Origin: Desulfovibrio sp.
Lineage (GTDB): Bacteria > Desulfobacterota > Desulfovibrionia > Desulfovibrionales > Desulfovibrionaceae
NCBI RefSeq assembly: GCF_019422935.1
Contig: NZ_JAHZCJ010000013.1
Coordinates: 1-42,413 of the forward strand
DNA length: 42,413 bases
Reading direction: 5' to 3'
In this document: piece by piece, positions 7,997 through 16,688 of the stretch
Numbering within the stretch: position 1 is the first letter of the stretch
Layout of the letters: every line of letters begins with the position of its first letter
The notes under the pieces: model-generated
The model's input: the letters and a program-made list of their open reading frames with translations, nothing else
Told to the model about the DNA's origin: nothing
Database searches by the model: none
Made by a program: the position numbers and the translations under genes

Positions 7997-8404
7997 TTAC
8001 TGGGTTATTTCAAGCGATCTCGCGCAGGTTTCGCACACGCCATCGTATTCCACCCGCGAACTCAAAATACTCGCAAAACCCATTGCCTGCATGCCTTCAA
8101 CTGTGGGGGCCTGCTTGACGTCTTCAACATCACCAACCCGGCCACAATAAATGCAGCGAACATGCTGATGGTTTGAAATATCGCCATCAAAACGTTTAGT
8201 TGATCCGGCAGCTTCAAGACGGCGGATCTCGCCGCTGTCTGCCAGAAAATCCAGATTCCTGTACACAGTACCCAGGCTTATTCGGGGCAAACGCTCGCGC
8301 ACGATGCTGTACAGCTCATCCGCAGTAGGATGGCTCTTGAGCTTGCGCAGTTCTTCCAAAATAACTGCCCGCTGCCGGGTCATTCGTGTTTGTGTTTGAG
8401 CCAT
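7997..8404 (-). CDS. perR: PerR-type Fur-family regulator
   Basis: A 135-aa Fur-superfamily repressor with an N-terminal winged helix (about 8-75) and a C-terminal metal-binding dimerisation domain. Structural zinc Cys pairs are Cys84/Cys87 and Cys124/Cys127. The regulatory-metal set aligns with PerR: His25, Asp73, His79, His81 and Asp92. The Asp at position 73, where Fur has Glu, is the known marker for peroxide-sensing PerR, so this is more likely PerR than Fur. GGAGG lies six bases before the ATG. It precedes bfr and rubredoxin on the same strand with a 104-base gap that has its own promoter and a palindrome, so it likely represses them and perhaps itself. Confidence 0.87.
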   Translation of the reverse strand: MAQTQTRMTRQRAVILEELRKLKSHPTADELYSIVRERLPRISLGTVYRNLDFLADSGEIRRLEAAGSTKRFDGDISNHQHVRCIYCGRVGDVEDVKQAPTVEGMQAMGFASILSSRVEYDGVCETCARSLEITQ

Positions 8405-8425
8405 GCCAGCCTCCAGTGTTGCTAA

Positions 8426-8454
8426 AAATTACTGTTATCGCGGAATACTGTCAA
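8426..8454 (-). promoter_or_regulatory. Promoter of perR
   Basis: On the minus strand TTGACA (8454-8449), a 17-bp spacer and TAATTT (8431-8426) lie about 20 bases before the ATG. The rest of the gap up to the glk stop (8455-8687) shows no gene or clear signal. Confidence 0.65.
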
Positions 8455-8687
8455 GCCCAAACTCAACCAAAAGACTAAGACTTCTGCCTGGCGAAAAACA
8501 GTGCGCAATGGCTGCTTATCGGAAACATGGTTCCCATGCAAAAAAGAGTCGTGCGGGCAGATCCAGTCTAGCCAGAGTACGCGCGCCACAAGGGCATAAA
8601 AAACATACCATCGCAGTGCGGGTAAATAAATAACTTTCAGAAAGGCGTCAAGGCGTAACCCCAAATTGCATCAGTCCGGAGTGGGCG

Positions 8688-9686
8688 TTATTCCGGGCTC
8701 TTTTCAGCCTGGGGCATGTGGCAGGAATGCTCCACAGCCGCGCACGCCGCACCCCACAGGCCGCTGTTTCCATCGGCGATAAGATAAATGGGAACAGAGG
8801 CCGCAATGCCTCCGATATCAGGCACCAGACCAAGCTCTTGCAAAAAGGCCGGATGCGTCAGGCACAGGGGATTTTTGGCGGCAATGCCGCCCGCAATCCA
8901 CAACCCGCCATGGCAGATCGTGGTCAGTATCCACTGACGGCAAAAACGGCCCCAAAATCTGGCATACCACAACAGCGTGGGCGTTTCGTGCGACAGGGCC
9001 TCAGCGCCCACGGCGGGAGGATAAAAAAACTGGCCCGAAAGATAGTAGTGCAGCACGGAGAGCCCTTCGCCGGAAAGCACATTTTCCGCCGTGGGGTAAT
9101 CGCGTCCCAGTTCACGGGCTAGGAAGGCCTGATAGGCCTGTTCTTCCGGCCCCACAAAAGCAAAGGCCGTATGCCCGGCCTCAGAGGGCACGGCCAGCCA
9201 GCTTCCGGCAGAGTCAGGCCCGTCCGAGCTTACCAGCATGGCAGCGCCAAGGCCTGTGCCAGCGCCAAGCACGGCCCGGGTCTCTCTGGATTGCTCAATG
9301 GATCGTGTGCTGCTGCGTACAACTGTGGCCGCTGTACCGCAGGGCGTCAGCGTGGCGAAGGCCTGTGCGCTGAAATCGTTGAGCACCAGGCAGCAGGCCA
9401 GGCTGTACTGCTGCGCTACGCCATCAAGATCAATACGCAACTGCCCGTTGGTGAGTCTGCCGCGCAGGCCCTTCACAGGCCCGGCAAGCGCAATGACGAG
9501 GGAATCACCCGCAGAAAATGGATATTGTAAAAGCTGCTGCATGGCTTGCAGCACATCATGGGCATTGCCCAGATCAGCCGATTTTGCCCACACCGCAGAC
9601 ATCAGCGTGAGGTTGCCCTCGTATTCTGTGAACAGGGCAAATCTTGCGTTGGTTCCACCTATATCTGCTGCGAAAATGCGTTGCAT
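8688..9686 (-). CDS. glk: Glucokinase, bacterial Glk family
   Basis: A 332-aa cytoplasmic sugar kinase that phosphorylates glucose with ATP to glucose 6-phosphate. Signature elements are the phosphate-binding ADIGGTNARFALF at the N-terminus, the LNDFSAQAFA segment with a catalytic-type Asp, LGAGTGLGAA, the SEAGHTAFA region and the late GGLWIAGGIAAKN adenosine-binding motif. The length fits the PF02685 family, not the ROK family. It starts 27 bases after hldE and is the last gene of the long envelope cluster. Supplying hexose phosphate for glycan precursors is a plausible role there (inference). Confidence 0.9.
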   Translation of the reverse strand: MQRIFAADIGGTNARFALFTEYEGNLTLMSAVWAKSADLGNAHDVLQAMQQLLQYPFSAGDSLVIALAGPVKGLRGRLTNGQLRIDLDGVAQQYSLACCLVLNDFSAQAFATLTPCGTAATVVRSSTRSIEQSRETRAVLGAGTGLGAAMLVSSDGPDSAGSWLAVPSEAGHTAFAFVGPEEQAYQAFLARELGRDYPTAENVLSGEGLSVLHYYLSGQFFYPPAVGAEALSHETPTLLWYARFWGRFCRQWILTTICHGGLWIAGGIAAKNPLCLTHPAFLQELGLVPDIGGIAASVPIYLIADGNSGLWGAACAAVEHSCHMPQAEKSPE

Positions 9687-9713
9687 GTACGGCTGAAAAC
9701 TCCGGCTGCTGAC

Positions 9714-11171
9714 CTAGGTGACATCCCGCTGGTTGTCGATTTTGCGCACTATGCCAGTGGTGCTGCAACCGTCTACCAGGCGGGCAAGATAGACCCTGCC
9801 GCCCCCCTGCTGCACAACATCGGCCCCGACCACATTGTCAATGGTATAGTCGCTGCCTTTCACGAGCACATCGGGCCGCAGGGCCGAGATGAGTTCAAAC
9901 GGAGTATCTTCGTCAAAAAGCACAATGGCGTCCACGTCTGACAAAGCAGCCAGCAGCAAGGCGCGGCTGCTTTCGTTCTGGATGGGACGGGTCGGCCCCT
10001 TAAGGCGGCGCACAGAGGCATCGCTGTTGAGCCCCACAATCAGGTGGTCGCCCTGAGCGGCGCTCTGCCGGATAAGGGAAATATGGCCAGGATGCAGCAG
10101 ATCAAAGCAACCGTTGGTAAAAACCACAGTTTCGTTTTTTCTGCGCCATTCCTCAATTTTTTCCACAAGATTCTGAACGTTAAAAAGCTTGGGATTGTCG
10201 GCCTGTTCGCGAAGCGCCTCGTTAAGCTCTGCAATAGACACCGGCGCAGTGCCCATTTTACCCACGGCGACCCCAGCCGCCGCATTGGCAAGGTGCATGC
10301 TTTCGGCCCAGGGCAGGCCTTTGCCCACGCATGCTGCCAGAGTGGCAATAGCGGTATCGCCTGCGCCGGAAACATCGGCCACTTCGCGCACGGCGGCGCG
10401 GCAGTAAACAGGTGCTTCGTCAGGAGTAAACAGGGCCATGCCCTTTGAGCCCCGTGTTATGAGCAGGCGCTCAATGCCGTAGCGGGAGCGCAGTTCCCCG
10501 GCAAGGGTTTCGCGGCGGGGTCTGCTGAGCGTTACGCCAGCGTTCAGTCCGCAGGCTGCGTCAAATTCCCCGGCATTGGGGGTAACGCAGTGCGCTCCGG
10601 CGTAGCGTCGCCAGTCGCTGCCCTTGGGATCAACCAGCACGGCGATGCCAAGGCGGCGGGCTTCTTCAATGATTATCTGGCACAAATTGCAGCCGCTGGC
10701 CGATTCAAGCAACACGCCCTTGGCGTAGTCAGAAAGAATAACCGCATGTCGCCCCGGTAACAGGGAAAGAACCTGTTTTTTCAGAGCGTCGGCTTCTTCT
10801 GCACCGAGGGGGGCGCTTACTTCCTCGTCAAGGCGCAGCAATTGCTGCCCCTGTGCCAGAACGCGCGTCTTGCAGGTGGTGCGGCGGCTGGGCGAAACGG
10901 CCAGCCCGTCTGCTATGCCCTCAGCCGCGAGCGCCTCGCGCAGGTCGCTGGCTGCGGCATCCTGCCCCACTACGCCAGCCACAGCTACATCAACGCCCAA
11001 GCGCATAAGGTTGCGCGCCACGTTGGCAGCACCGCCCGGCACAGACCAGCGTTTTGCCGCAGACACCACAGGCACCGGGGCTTCGGGAGAAATCCTTTTG
11101 ACCTGGCCTGCAATATAATGATCAAGCATCACATCGCCCACAACCAGTATGCGTACTCCGTCAAAATTCAT
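9714..11171 (-). CDS. hldE: Bifunctional heptose 7-phosphate kinase / heptose 1-phosphate adenylyltransferase
   Basis: A 485-aa enzyme of two steps in ADP-heptose synthesis for the LPS inner core. The N-terminal PfkB/ribokinase half (1 to about 330) has GDVMLDHY, GGAANVARN and the catalytic DVSGAGDTAIA loop. The C-terminal nucleotidyltransferase half (about 345-485) has FTNGCFDLLHPGHI and the late STTGIVRKI segment equivalent to the STT motif. Both halves look complete, as in E. coli HldE (RfaE). It starts 19 bases after the ABC/glycosyltransferase fusion, with GGGAGAG before the ATG, which places it in an operon with glycan assembly genes. Confidence 0.95.
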   Translation of the reverse strand: MNFDGVRILVVGDVMLDHYIAGQVKRISPEAPVPVVSAAKRWSVPGGAANVARNLMRLGVDVAVAGVVGQDAAASDLREALAAEGIADGLAVSPSRRTTCKTRVLAQGQQLLRLDEEVSAPLGAEEADALKKQVLSLLPGRHAVILSDYAKGVLLESASGCNLCQIIIEEARRLGIAVLVDPKGSDWRRYAGAHCVTPNAGEFDAACGLNAGVTLSRPRRETLAGELRSRYGIERLLITRGSKGMALFTPDEAPVYCRAAVREVADVSGAGDTAIATLAACVGKGLPWAESMHLANAAAGVAVGKMGTAPVSIAELNEALREQADNPKLFNVQNLVEKIEEWRRKNETVVFTNGCFDLLHPGHISLIRQSAAQGDHLIVGLNSDASVRRLKGPTRPIQNESSRALLLAALSDVDAIVLFDEDTPFELISALRPDVLVKGSDYTIDNVVGADVVQQGGGRVYLARLVDGCSTTGIVRKIDNQRDVT

Positions 11172-11190
11172 GAGGCTCTCCCGGCGTGGT

Positions 11191-13176
11191 TCAGGCCTTG
11201 CCGCAGGCTTTTTTGATCAGCTCGGTCAGCCGGGCTTCCGTGCGGTCTGTATCCACAAGGGTAACTACCGACTTGCGGGCGGCCTCGCCAAGGCGCTTGC
11301 GTTCCTCGGGTCGGGAGGCAAGAGCTTCCAGAACGTCAGCCAGCGCGCCCACATTGTCTTGCGGCACAAGGCGTCCATTACCGCCGTCCGTAATGGCTTC
11401 CGCATGGCCCGGCAAATCGCTCGCAACCACCGCAAGGCCAAAGGCAAGGGCTTCCACCAGAGCCGATGGCACGCCGTCGGCGTCTCCGCCGGTGGTCTTG
11501 CGGCCAGGAGCCACAAAAACATCCGCCCGGTTGTACATATCCGCCATGTTTTCATGGGGAATCTGCCCGGCAAACTGCACCGAACCACGAAGCCCAAGCC
11601 GCCAGACAAGCCAGCGCAAACGCAGCTTTTCCAGCCCCTGGCCCACAAAGGTCAGCGAAAAGTTCACATTTCTGTCGGCCAGCAGGCGGCATGCCCGAAG
11701 CAGGAGATCGTACCCTTTGCGGCGTGCAATGGTGCCCACAGCCAGCAGGTTGAAATCCGCAGCCTTATCCGCATCATTGGCGGCATCGGCCCCGGTGGGC
11801 ACGGGCATCTGCTCTTCCATATCCTCCGGCGGCGTGAGGGTAAGGGGATCACGCAGCACGAGCAGTTTGTCTTTCAGCTCGGGCAGCAATTGCAGCATGG
11901 CAGCGCGCGTGGCTTCTGTATCGCAGCGCACAAATTCGGCATCCGCACCCTTGGCGGCCCAGTTGAGGCCTGGTTCCGTCATATCCTGAGCGCGCACGGC
12001 AAAAGCATACGGCACATGCATAAGGCGCGAGGCAACCCAGCTGGCTGTGGCTGGTCCGTGGGCCCCTGCTGCATAGAAAAATTCAATCTTTTCTTCCTGG
12101 CCCCAACGCGCCAGCATGGCCCCGGCGCAAAATGCGCGCAGGTGATCCCACCAGCGGCTGCCCCAGCGGCCACGCCCCGGCAGTTTGCGCCAAAGCGCCC
12201 ACAGCTGGGAGGAAGAACCGCGCATGAGCCTGAGCATACCCAGGCAGGCCGCAAGCACACGCAATGCGCCGATGCGCCGCACAGCCAGCGGCAGGGCGTA
12301 GCCCTCGGGATTGCCCAGAAATCCGTTATCACGGATGGCGTAAATACGGGTGAGCAGCCCCGCAGCGTGCATGCGGTGGGCCTCATCCATCAGGCACTGA
12401 CCGGAGGCCTCGGGAAAGCTCTCGGCAACCATGGCGCCGCGCACCACAGGAGCAACCCCATGGAGCAGATTGTGCGAAATGGTGTCGGGCATCTGCGGCA
12501 GGTTGCGCTGGCGGCAGTGCAGAATGCCGTCTTCAAGGGTGTAGATGCTGTCGCAGAATTCGGCCATTTTGGGATCATGCGTAACCATAACCATGGAAAC
12601 GCCGCCCGTATGGCAGAGCGAACGAAAATTATCCATGATAAGGCGGCTGGTTTTAGCGTCCAGCGCGCCCGTGGGTTCGTCAGCCAACAGGATGCGCGGA
12701 TTGTTGACCATTGCGCGGGCAATGGCCACACGCTGCTGCTCGCCGCCCGAAAGACGGTTGCTGCGGTAGTGCACACGCGCGGAAAGGCGCACAAGTTCAA
12801 GGGCGCGGATAACCCGCTCCCAGCGTTCTTCTGGCGGAATTTTCTCAAATATCAGGGGAAATTCAACATTTTCAAACACAGTCGAGTGGTCAAAAAGGTT
12901 GCTCGACTGCATGACAAAGCCCATGGTGCCACGGCGGAAACTGGCAGTCTGCTCACGGTCAAGCGTCAGCACATCCTTGCCAAGAATTTGCAAAGAGCCG
13001 GAATCAGGCGCGTGCAGCATGCCCAGCACGTGCAGCATGGTGGATTTGCCGCAGCCCGAAGGCCCCATGATGGCCACCATCTCGCCGGGAACAACTTCAA
13101 TATTCACGCCACGCAGCACCGGTGAAAAACCGGCGTAGCATTTATATAAATCTTTGGCGACTATAACGGGTGCCAT
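11191..13176 (-). CDS. Fusion: LolD/MacB-type ABC ATPase and GT4 glycosyltransferase
   Basis: One uninterrupted 661-aa frame joins two domains not normally found together. Residues 1-225 are a LolD/MacB-class ATPase with Walker [10 protein letters not shown] (38-46), Q loop (Gln90), signature LSGGEQQ (142-148), Walker B LLADEPTG and H-loop His200. From about 255 a GT-B glycosyltransferase family 4 protein follows; its nucleotide-sugar half has [20 protein letters not shown] and [14 protein letters not shown], a form of the EX7E motif with Asp in the first position. The ATG at 13176 follows AAGGTGG; an upstream in-frame start adds only 11 residues. The FtsX-like permease 61 bases upstream is the obvious partner for the ATPase, and hldE follows after 19 bases. 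It may couple glycan synthesis to membrane export or envelope sensing (inference). Confidence 0.88.
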   Translation of the reverse strand: MAPVIVAKDLYKCYAGFSPVLRGVNIEVVPGEMVAIMGPSGCGKSTMLHVLGMLHAPDSGSLQILGKDVLTLDREQTASFRRGTMGFVMQSSNLFDHSTVFENVEFPLIFEKIPPEERWERVIRALELVRLSARVHYRSNRLSGGEQQRVAIARAMVNNPRILLADEPTGALDAKTSRLIMDNFRSLCHTGGVSMVMVTHDPKMAEFCDSIYTLEDGILHCRQRNLPQMPDTISHNLLHGVAPVVRGAMVAESFPEASGQCLMDEAHRMHAAGLLTRIYAIRDNGFLGNPEGYALPLAVRRIGALRVLAACLGMLRLMRGSSSQLWALWRKLPGRGRWGSRWWDHLRAFCAGAMLARWGQEEKIEFFYAAGAHGPATASWVASRLMHVPYAFAVRAQDMTEPGLNWAAKGADAEFVRCDTEATRAAMLQLLPELKDKLLVLRDPLTLTPPEDMEEQMPVPTGADAANDADKAADFNLLAVGTIARRKGYDLLLRACRLLADRNVNFSLTFVGQGLEKLRLRWLVWRLGLRGSVQFAGQIPHENMADMYNRADVFVAPGRKTTGGDADGVPSALVEALAFGLAVVASDLPGHAEAITDGGNGRLVPQDNVGALADVLEALASRPEERKRLGEAARKSVVTLVDTDRTEARLTELIKKACGKA

Positions 13177-13237
13177 GATCCACCTTGTGCATGTGCGGCA
13201 GAGCCGCAAGAACGCGGGCCAACCCGCGCATTGTGTG

Positions 13238-14428
13238 CTATTCGAATCGCAGAGCGGTTACCACGTCCATGCGGCTTGCCTGCATGGCAGGGAACAGACC
13301 GCCCGCTATGCCAATGACGGCAGAAAAAACGATGCTTCCCAGGCTGCTGAAAAACAGCAGCGAATACGAAACGCCCGTCCCAAGCGATAAGGAACCGATC
13401 TCAACCAGCGCGCAGCCAATAAGAATGCCAAATATGCCGCCAGCAACCGATTTGCACAGAGCCTCGGCCAGGAACTGCGCCAGTATGTCTATATCCGAGC
13501 CGCCCATGGCCTTTTTAAGGCCCACTTCGCGCGTTCTGGCCCGAACTGCGGCAAACGTGCCATACCAGATGCCGAAACCGCCCAGCATGAGCGATGCGGC
13601 AATACCAAGCCACAGCAGAGCCTCAACCCACATGAAGGTGGTTTTGATGCGCTTGAGCTGATCTTCCTGCGTCTGCACCACGATATAGGGGGCGGACTGG
13701 TGCTCGCGCACCATCTGGGGAACAATTTTGACAAGCGGCGGCACGTCTTCCCAGCCAATGGCGCGGATAAAGAGCCTGCGCACCTTGCCCCGGCCCCAGT
13801 TGCGGTCGGCCATGGTGGTATAGGGCAAAAAGCCGCCCTGGCTCCAGCTGCCAAGCATGACGCCGCTGACAACGCCCACCACTTCAAAAACATCCTGCTC
13901 CAGAAAGAGCAGCTTGCCTATGGCTTCTTCCGAACCGCCAAATAAATTTCTGGCCGCGTCCCTGCCAAGCAGGCATACGCGCCTGTGAGAGTCCACATCT
14001 TCCTGATTGAGCAGCCGCCCGGCCACGAGATCAATGGAGTAGACCTCGGCGAAATACTGGTCGATGCCGATAAAGTCCACATTCAGCGTGCGCTCGCCGG
14101 TGCCGCGTATGGGGAAAGATTTATTATCGCGCAGGTTTCTGCTCACCAGGCTGACGCCGGGTAACTGGGAAAGGGCTTCCACAGTTTCAGGATAAAACTC
14201 GCGGTCGGGTTGACCGGGGTACTGGGCGTCATCCATGTATACCTGGATGACGTTGACGCCACCCATGAGCACCATGTCCTGCCCCACCTTGTACCGGATT
14301 TCGCGGCCAAGTACCGCCAGGACGATAAACGCCGTGATGCCCAGAGCGATGGAAAGCATCACCCCGAAGCCGCGCTGGCGCACAACCTGCCTGAGGCTGA
14401 CGCGAATAAGGTCTGACATTGCAATCAT
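13238..14428 (-). CDS. MacB/FtsX-type ABC transporter permease
   Basis: A 396-aa inner-membrane permease of the MacB/LolCE mechanotransmission class. One membrane helix (about 20-40) is followed by a large periplasmic domain (about 45-270) with MacB_PCD-like features, then an FtsX domain with three helices (about 270-390). The segment ARTREVGLKKAMGGSDIDIL before the second helix is the usual FtsX signature. A second possible start lies three codons in at 14419; neither has a strong ribosome site. It is followed 61 bases later by the ATPase/glycosyltransferase fusion, its likely partner. No MacA-type adaptor or outer-membrane channel is nearby, so it may extract a lipid-linked substrate or transmit a signal. 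Confidence 0.88.
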   Translation of the reverse strand: MIAMSDLIRVSLRQVVRQRGFGVMLSIALGITAFIVLAVLGREIRYKVGQDMVLMGGVNVIQVYMDDAQYPGQPDREFYPETVEALSQLPGVSLVSRNLRDNKSFPIRGTGERTLNVDFIGIDQYFAEVYSIDLVAGRLLNQEDVDSHRRVCLLGRDAARNLFGGSEEAIGKLLFLEQDVFEVVGVVSGVMLGSWSQGGFLPYTTMADRNWGRGKVRRLFIRAIGWEDVPPLVKIVPQMVREHQSAPYIVVQTQEDQLKRIKTTFMWVEALLWLGIAASLMLGGFGIWYGTFAAVRARTREVGLKKAMGGSDIDILAQFLAEALCKSVAGGIFGILIGCALVEIGSLSLGTGVSYSLLFFSSLGSIVFSAVIGIAGGLFPAMQASRMDVVTALRFE

Positions 14429-14543
14429 GGCGCAATCACTACTCTGACAAAAAACGATAAAATAGGCCGTGGCTTATGCCGCGCACATGCGCAACGCCAT
14501 TGCCGCATCCTGCTGTCGGGCTGCATACAGACATATTGCATAC

Positions 14544-14626
14544 GGTCCGTGACAAAAGGGCAAAAGATAATACACGCCACCATAGGTGTATGTCAAAGCC
14601 TCTATTTTCATACCCTGTCACGGACC
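14544..14626. repeat. 11-bp perfect inverted repeat in the gap before the permease gene
   Basis: GGTCCGTGACA (14544-14554) and TGTCACGGACC (14616-14626) form a perfect inverted repeat with 61 bases between. The loop holds a second small pair ATACAC/GTGTAT. The 261-base gap has no gene. It could be a paired operator or an RNA stem between two parts of the envelope cluster. Confidence 0.5.
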
Positions 14627-14689
14627 ACATGCGCAAAAACAGAGAGACGATGGGGAAACCATGTTCTCATAAGGCGTGATTTCAAATTG

Positions 14690-15877
14690 CTACTTCGTTC
14701 CCTGACTGTGTTCAGAGCGCAGCACTACCCCACCCTTGCCGACTTCATACTTTATGCCGTGCCAGACAATATCCCACGACTTGATGCTCTGCCAGTAAAC
14801 GGAGGTAAACATGCGCACGGCGTCCGCAAAAGCCATGCACCAGCGCCACAGCGGCACGGGCTTGGCAAGCAGACCACGCCACAGATGCAGCGCGCTGACC
14901 ATCGCCGCCAGCCAGAACAGGGCAAGCAACACGCCGGCGCCGCTGCCCACGTTCACAATCCAGCCCAGAAAGGCCAAGGCCGCGCACACCATGGGCAGAG
15001 CCATCATAACACACATGAGGCCCAGCAGCTTCCACTGGCCGGGCATGCAGAACTTGAGAAAAAGCACCTGCCTGTCCATCCAGGCCCGCCAGACGGGCGT
15101 GGAGTGATTAACGGCATCAGTGTGCAGCAACGCGCCGGGGCAGAGCCGCACTTTTGCGCCGCGCACCTGAAGCAGGGCCGTGAGCGAGCAGTCGTCCACA
15201 ACGTTTTCAAGCCACAACTGCGCCACGCCGTATTTTACGTAGGCCGCGCGGGTCATGGCCATAGCGCCGCCCCACAACTGGGTAAAGGCAGACATGGCTT
15301 GCAGGTAGCGCATAAGCATGACGCACAGCGTATAGGCCAGCGTTACGGGCTGGTCGTCGCGAGGTTCCACCACATGGTAACCGGTGCTGAACGAAGCTTC
15401 GCCCCTGGCCATGGGCGCTGCCAGATGCCGCAGAAAATCGGGTTCCGCCATGTGAGTGCTGTCGCAGAACACATAGACGTCCACTTCGTCGCCCAGAGCG
15501 GCAATACCCTGAAGGCTGTTGTGGTTTTTTTGCCCGCAACCAGTGGCGGTGCCTGCCACCACATGGCGCAGGGCGGGAAAATCCTTCTTAAGCCTGCCCA
15601 CAAGCTCGGCGGCGGGTTCATTTTCTTCCGCAGTGACGAGAACGGGCACAAAACAGGGGTAATCCTGGGTCAAAAGGCTGCGCAGCGAGCCTTCCATACG
15701 CGGGTCGCGCCCCGCCACGGGCACTATCATGCCCACCGAGGGCCATTTGTCTTCAGGTATGGCGCGGTTGGCCTCGGCTTCTTCCTCAATACGGCGGGGC
15801 ATGCTTTCGCCCCTGCGGGCCAGAATATACAACAGAGCGCATTGGGAGGTGGCCAGCAAAAACCATATCCAGAACAT
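14690..15877 (-). CDS. Membrane glycosyltransferase family 2 (GT21/HpnI-like)
   Basis: A 395-aa processive-type glycosyltransferase with one N-terminal helix (about 3-20) and three or so helices after about 290. Between them is a GT-A domain: SVGMIVPVAGRDPRMEGSL start, SLLTQDYP, metal-site FCDSTH, the acceptor-side WGGAMAMTR, base motif VVDDCSLT and the (Q/R)xxRW-like RAWMDRQ. This order resembles ceramide glucosyltransferase and HpnI enzymes, which glycosylate lipids. AAGGAG six bases before the ATG at 15877 fixes the start over a GTG two codons earlier. Neighbours are a GT4 enzyme and a one-pass membrane protein, so it probably builds a lipid-linked or LPS-related glycan. The acceptor is not known. 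Confidence 0.85.
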   Translation of the reverse strand: MFWIWFLLATSQCALLYILARRGESMPRRIEEEAEANRAIPEDKWPSVGMIVPVAGRDPRMEGSLRSLLTQDYPCFVPVLVTAEENEPAAELVGRLKKDFPALRHVVAGTATGCGQKNHNSLQGIAALGDEVDVYVFCDSTHMAEPDFLRHLAAPMARGEASFSTGYHVVEPRDDQPVTLAYTLCVMLMRYLQAMSAFTQLWGGAMAMTRAAYVKYGVAQLWLENVVDDCSLTALLQVRGAKVRLCPGALLHTDAVNHSTPVWRAWMDRQVLFLKFCMPGQWKLLGLMCVMMALPMVCAALAFLGWIVNVGSGAGVLLALFWLAAMVSALHLWRGLLAKPVPLWRWCMAFADAVRMFTSVYWQSIKSWDIVWHGIKYEVGKGGVVLRSEHSQGTK

Positions 15878-16017
15878 AGGCACTCCTTCATGTTATTGTT
15901 GGATGGATCAGCAATCGGCTGCAAGGGCGCGGATCCTTTGCAGCACTTGCAGCAAACGCATGTTCAGGCAAGCCCTGCCGGAGCAGGACGTGAATACACC
16001 CTGCCCGCAGCGCAATT

Positions 16018-16635
16018 TTATTGGGGCAAGGGGGCGCAGTCTTCTGGCGCAAGCGGCGCATCGTGGGTGCGCTTGCCCTCCAGACGTATGTTCATGCCGT
16101 TCTTCAGGCTGATGACGCCCTCGACTTTATCGGCAGAAGCAAGACGCCCCTTGAATGAATGCCCGGATGAATGGTGCGCCTCAATATCATTGTTACGCAC
16201 CGTTCCATCTATGTGGTACACGTCAACCTTGCCGTTGTACAGACGCAGGTGCACCACGCCGCGCACCGTGCCCTGAGCGGAAACGCACACGCCCACACGG
16301 TATGTTGATGAATAGAGCGAGCCAGTCCAAAGTTCGCGCACTTCCACAGGGGTGTTGGCAGCAGACGGCGCTGGCGTTGCTGTGTCCCCGGCAGGAGGGG
16401 GCGTATTTTTCTGTTCGCCGCGCTGTTCCGCCGAGGTGCCGGAATCATGGCTCTGCGGAGGTTGAGCCTCGGCGGCGCGGGCCGCAAAAACACCCACGGT
16501 CATCAGGCAAAGGCAGACGCAAAGCGCCGCAAGACACAAAACTGCATATTTCAGCCGCGCGCGCCTGAGCCGTATTGCCCGCGTTGCCTGTGCAGCCCTG
16601 GAGCATGCACGCAGTGAATTTTGATCTAATTCCAT
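16018..16635 (-). CDS. Single-pass membrane protein of unknown function
   Basis: I do not recognise a family. The 205-aa product has a basic cytoplasmic N-terminus (RAIRLRRARLK), one membrane helix (about 29-51, Cys-rich), a Pro/Ser/Thr-rich linker (about 55-90) and a C-terminal domain (about 90-205) that reads as beta strands (WTGSLYSSTYRVGVCVS, GVVHLRLYNGKVDVYHIDGTV). The start is the ATG at 16635, with AGGA just upstream and 53 bases after the GT4 stop; a longer open frame overlaps that gene and is rejected. It sits between two glycosyltransferases in the same direction, so a role in the same envelope pathway is likely but unproven. Confidence 0.7.
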   Translation of the reverse strand: MELDQNSLRACSRAAQATRAIRLRRARLKYAVLCLAALCVCLCLMTVGVFAARAAEAQPPQSHDSGTSAEQRGEQKNTPPPAGDTATPAPSAANTPVEVRELWTGSLYSSTYRVGVCVSAQGTVRGVVHLRLYNGKVDVYHIDGTVRNNDIEAHHSSGHSFKGRLASADKVEGVISLKNGMNIRLEGKRTHDAPLAPEDCAPLPQ

Positions 16636-16688
16636 ATATTCCTGCGCCTTCCGCACTTGGGCAGAAGACTGATTGACAAGTTCAGCCG

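Noticed and set aside
11149..13125. 658-codon plus-strand open frame opposite the ABC/GT fusion
   Set aside because: The minus frame has full ABC and GT4 motifs; this one is His/Gln/Ala-rich without a family pattern.
14549..16276. 575-codon plus-strand open frame
   Set aside because: Opposite the GT2 and one-pass membrane genes; composition is low-complexity and no motif is seen.
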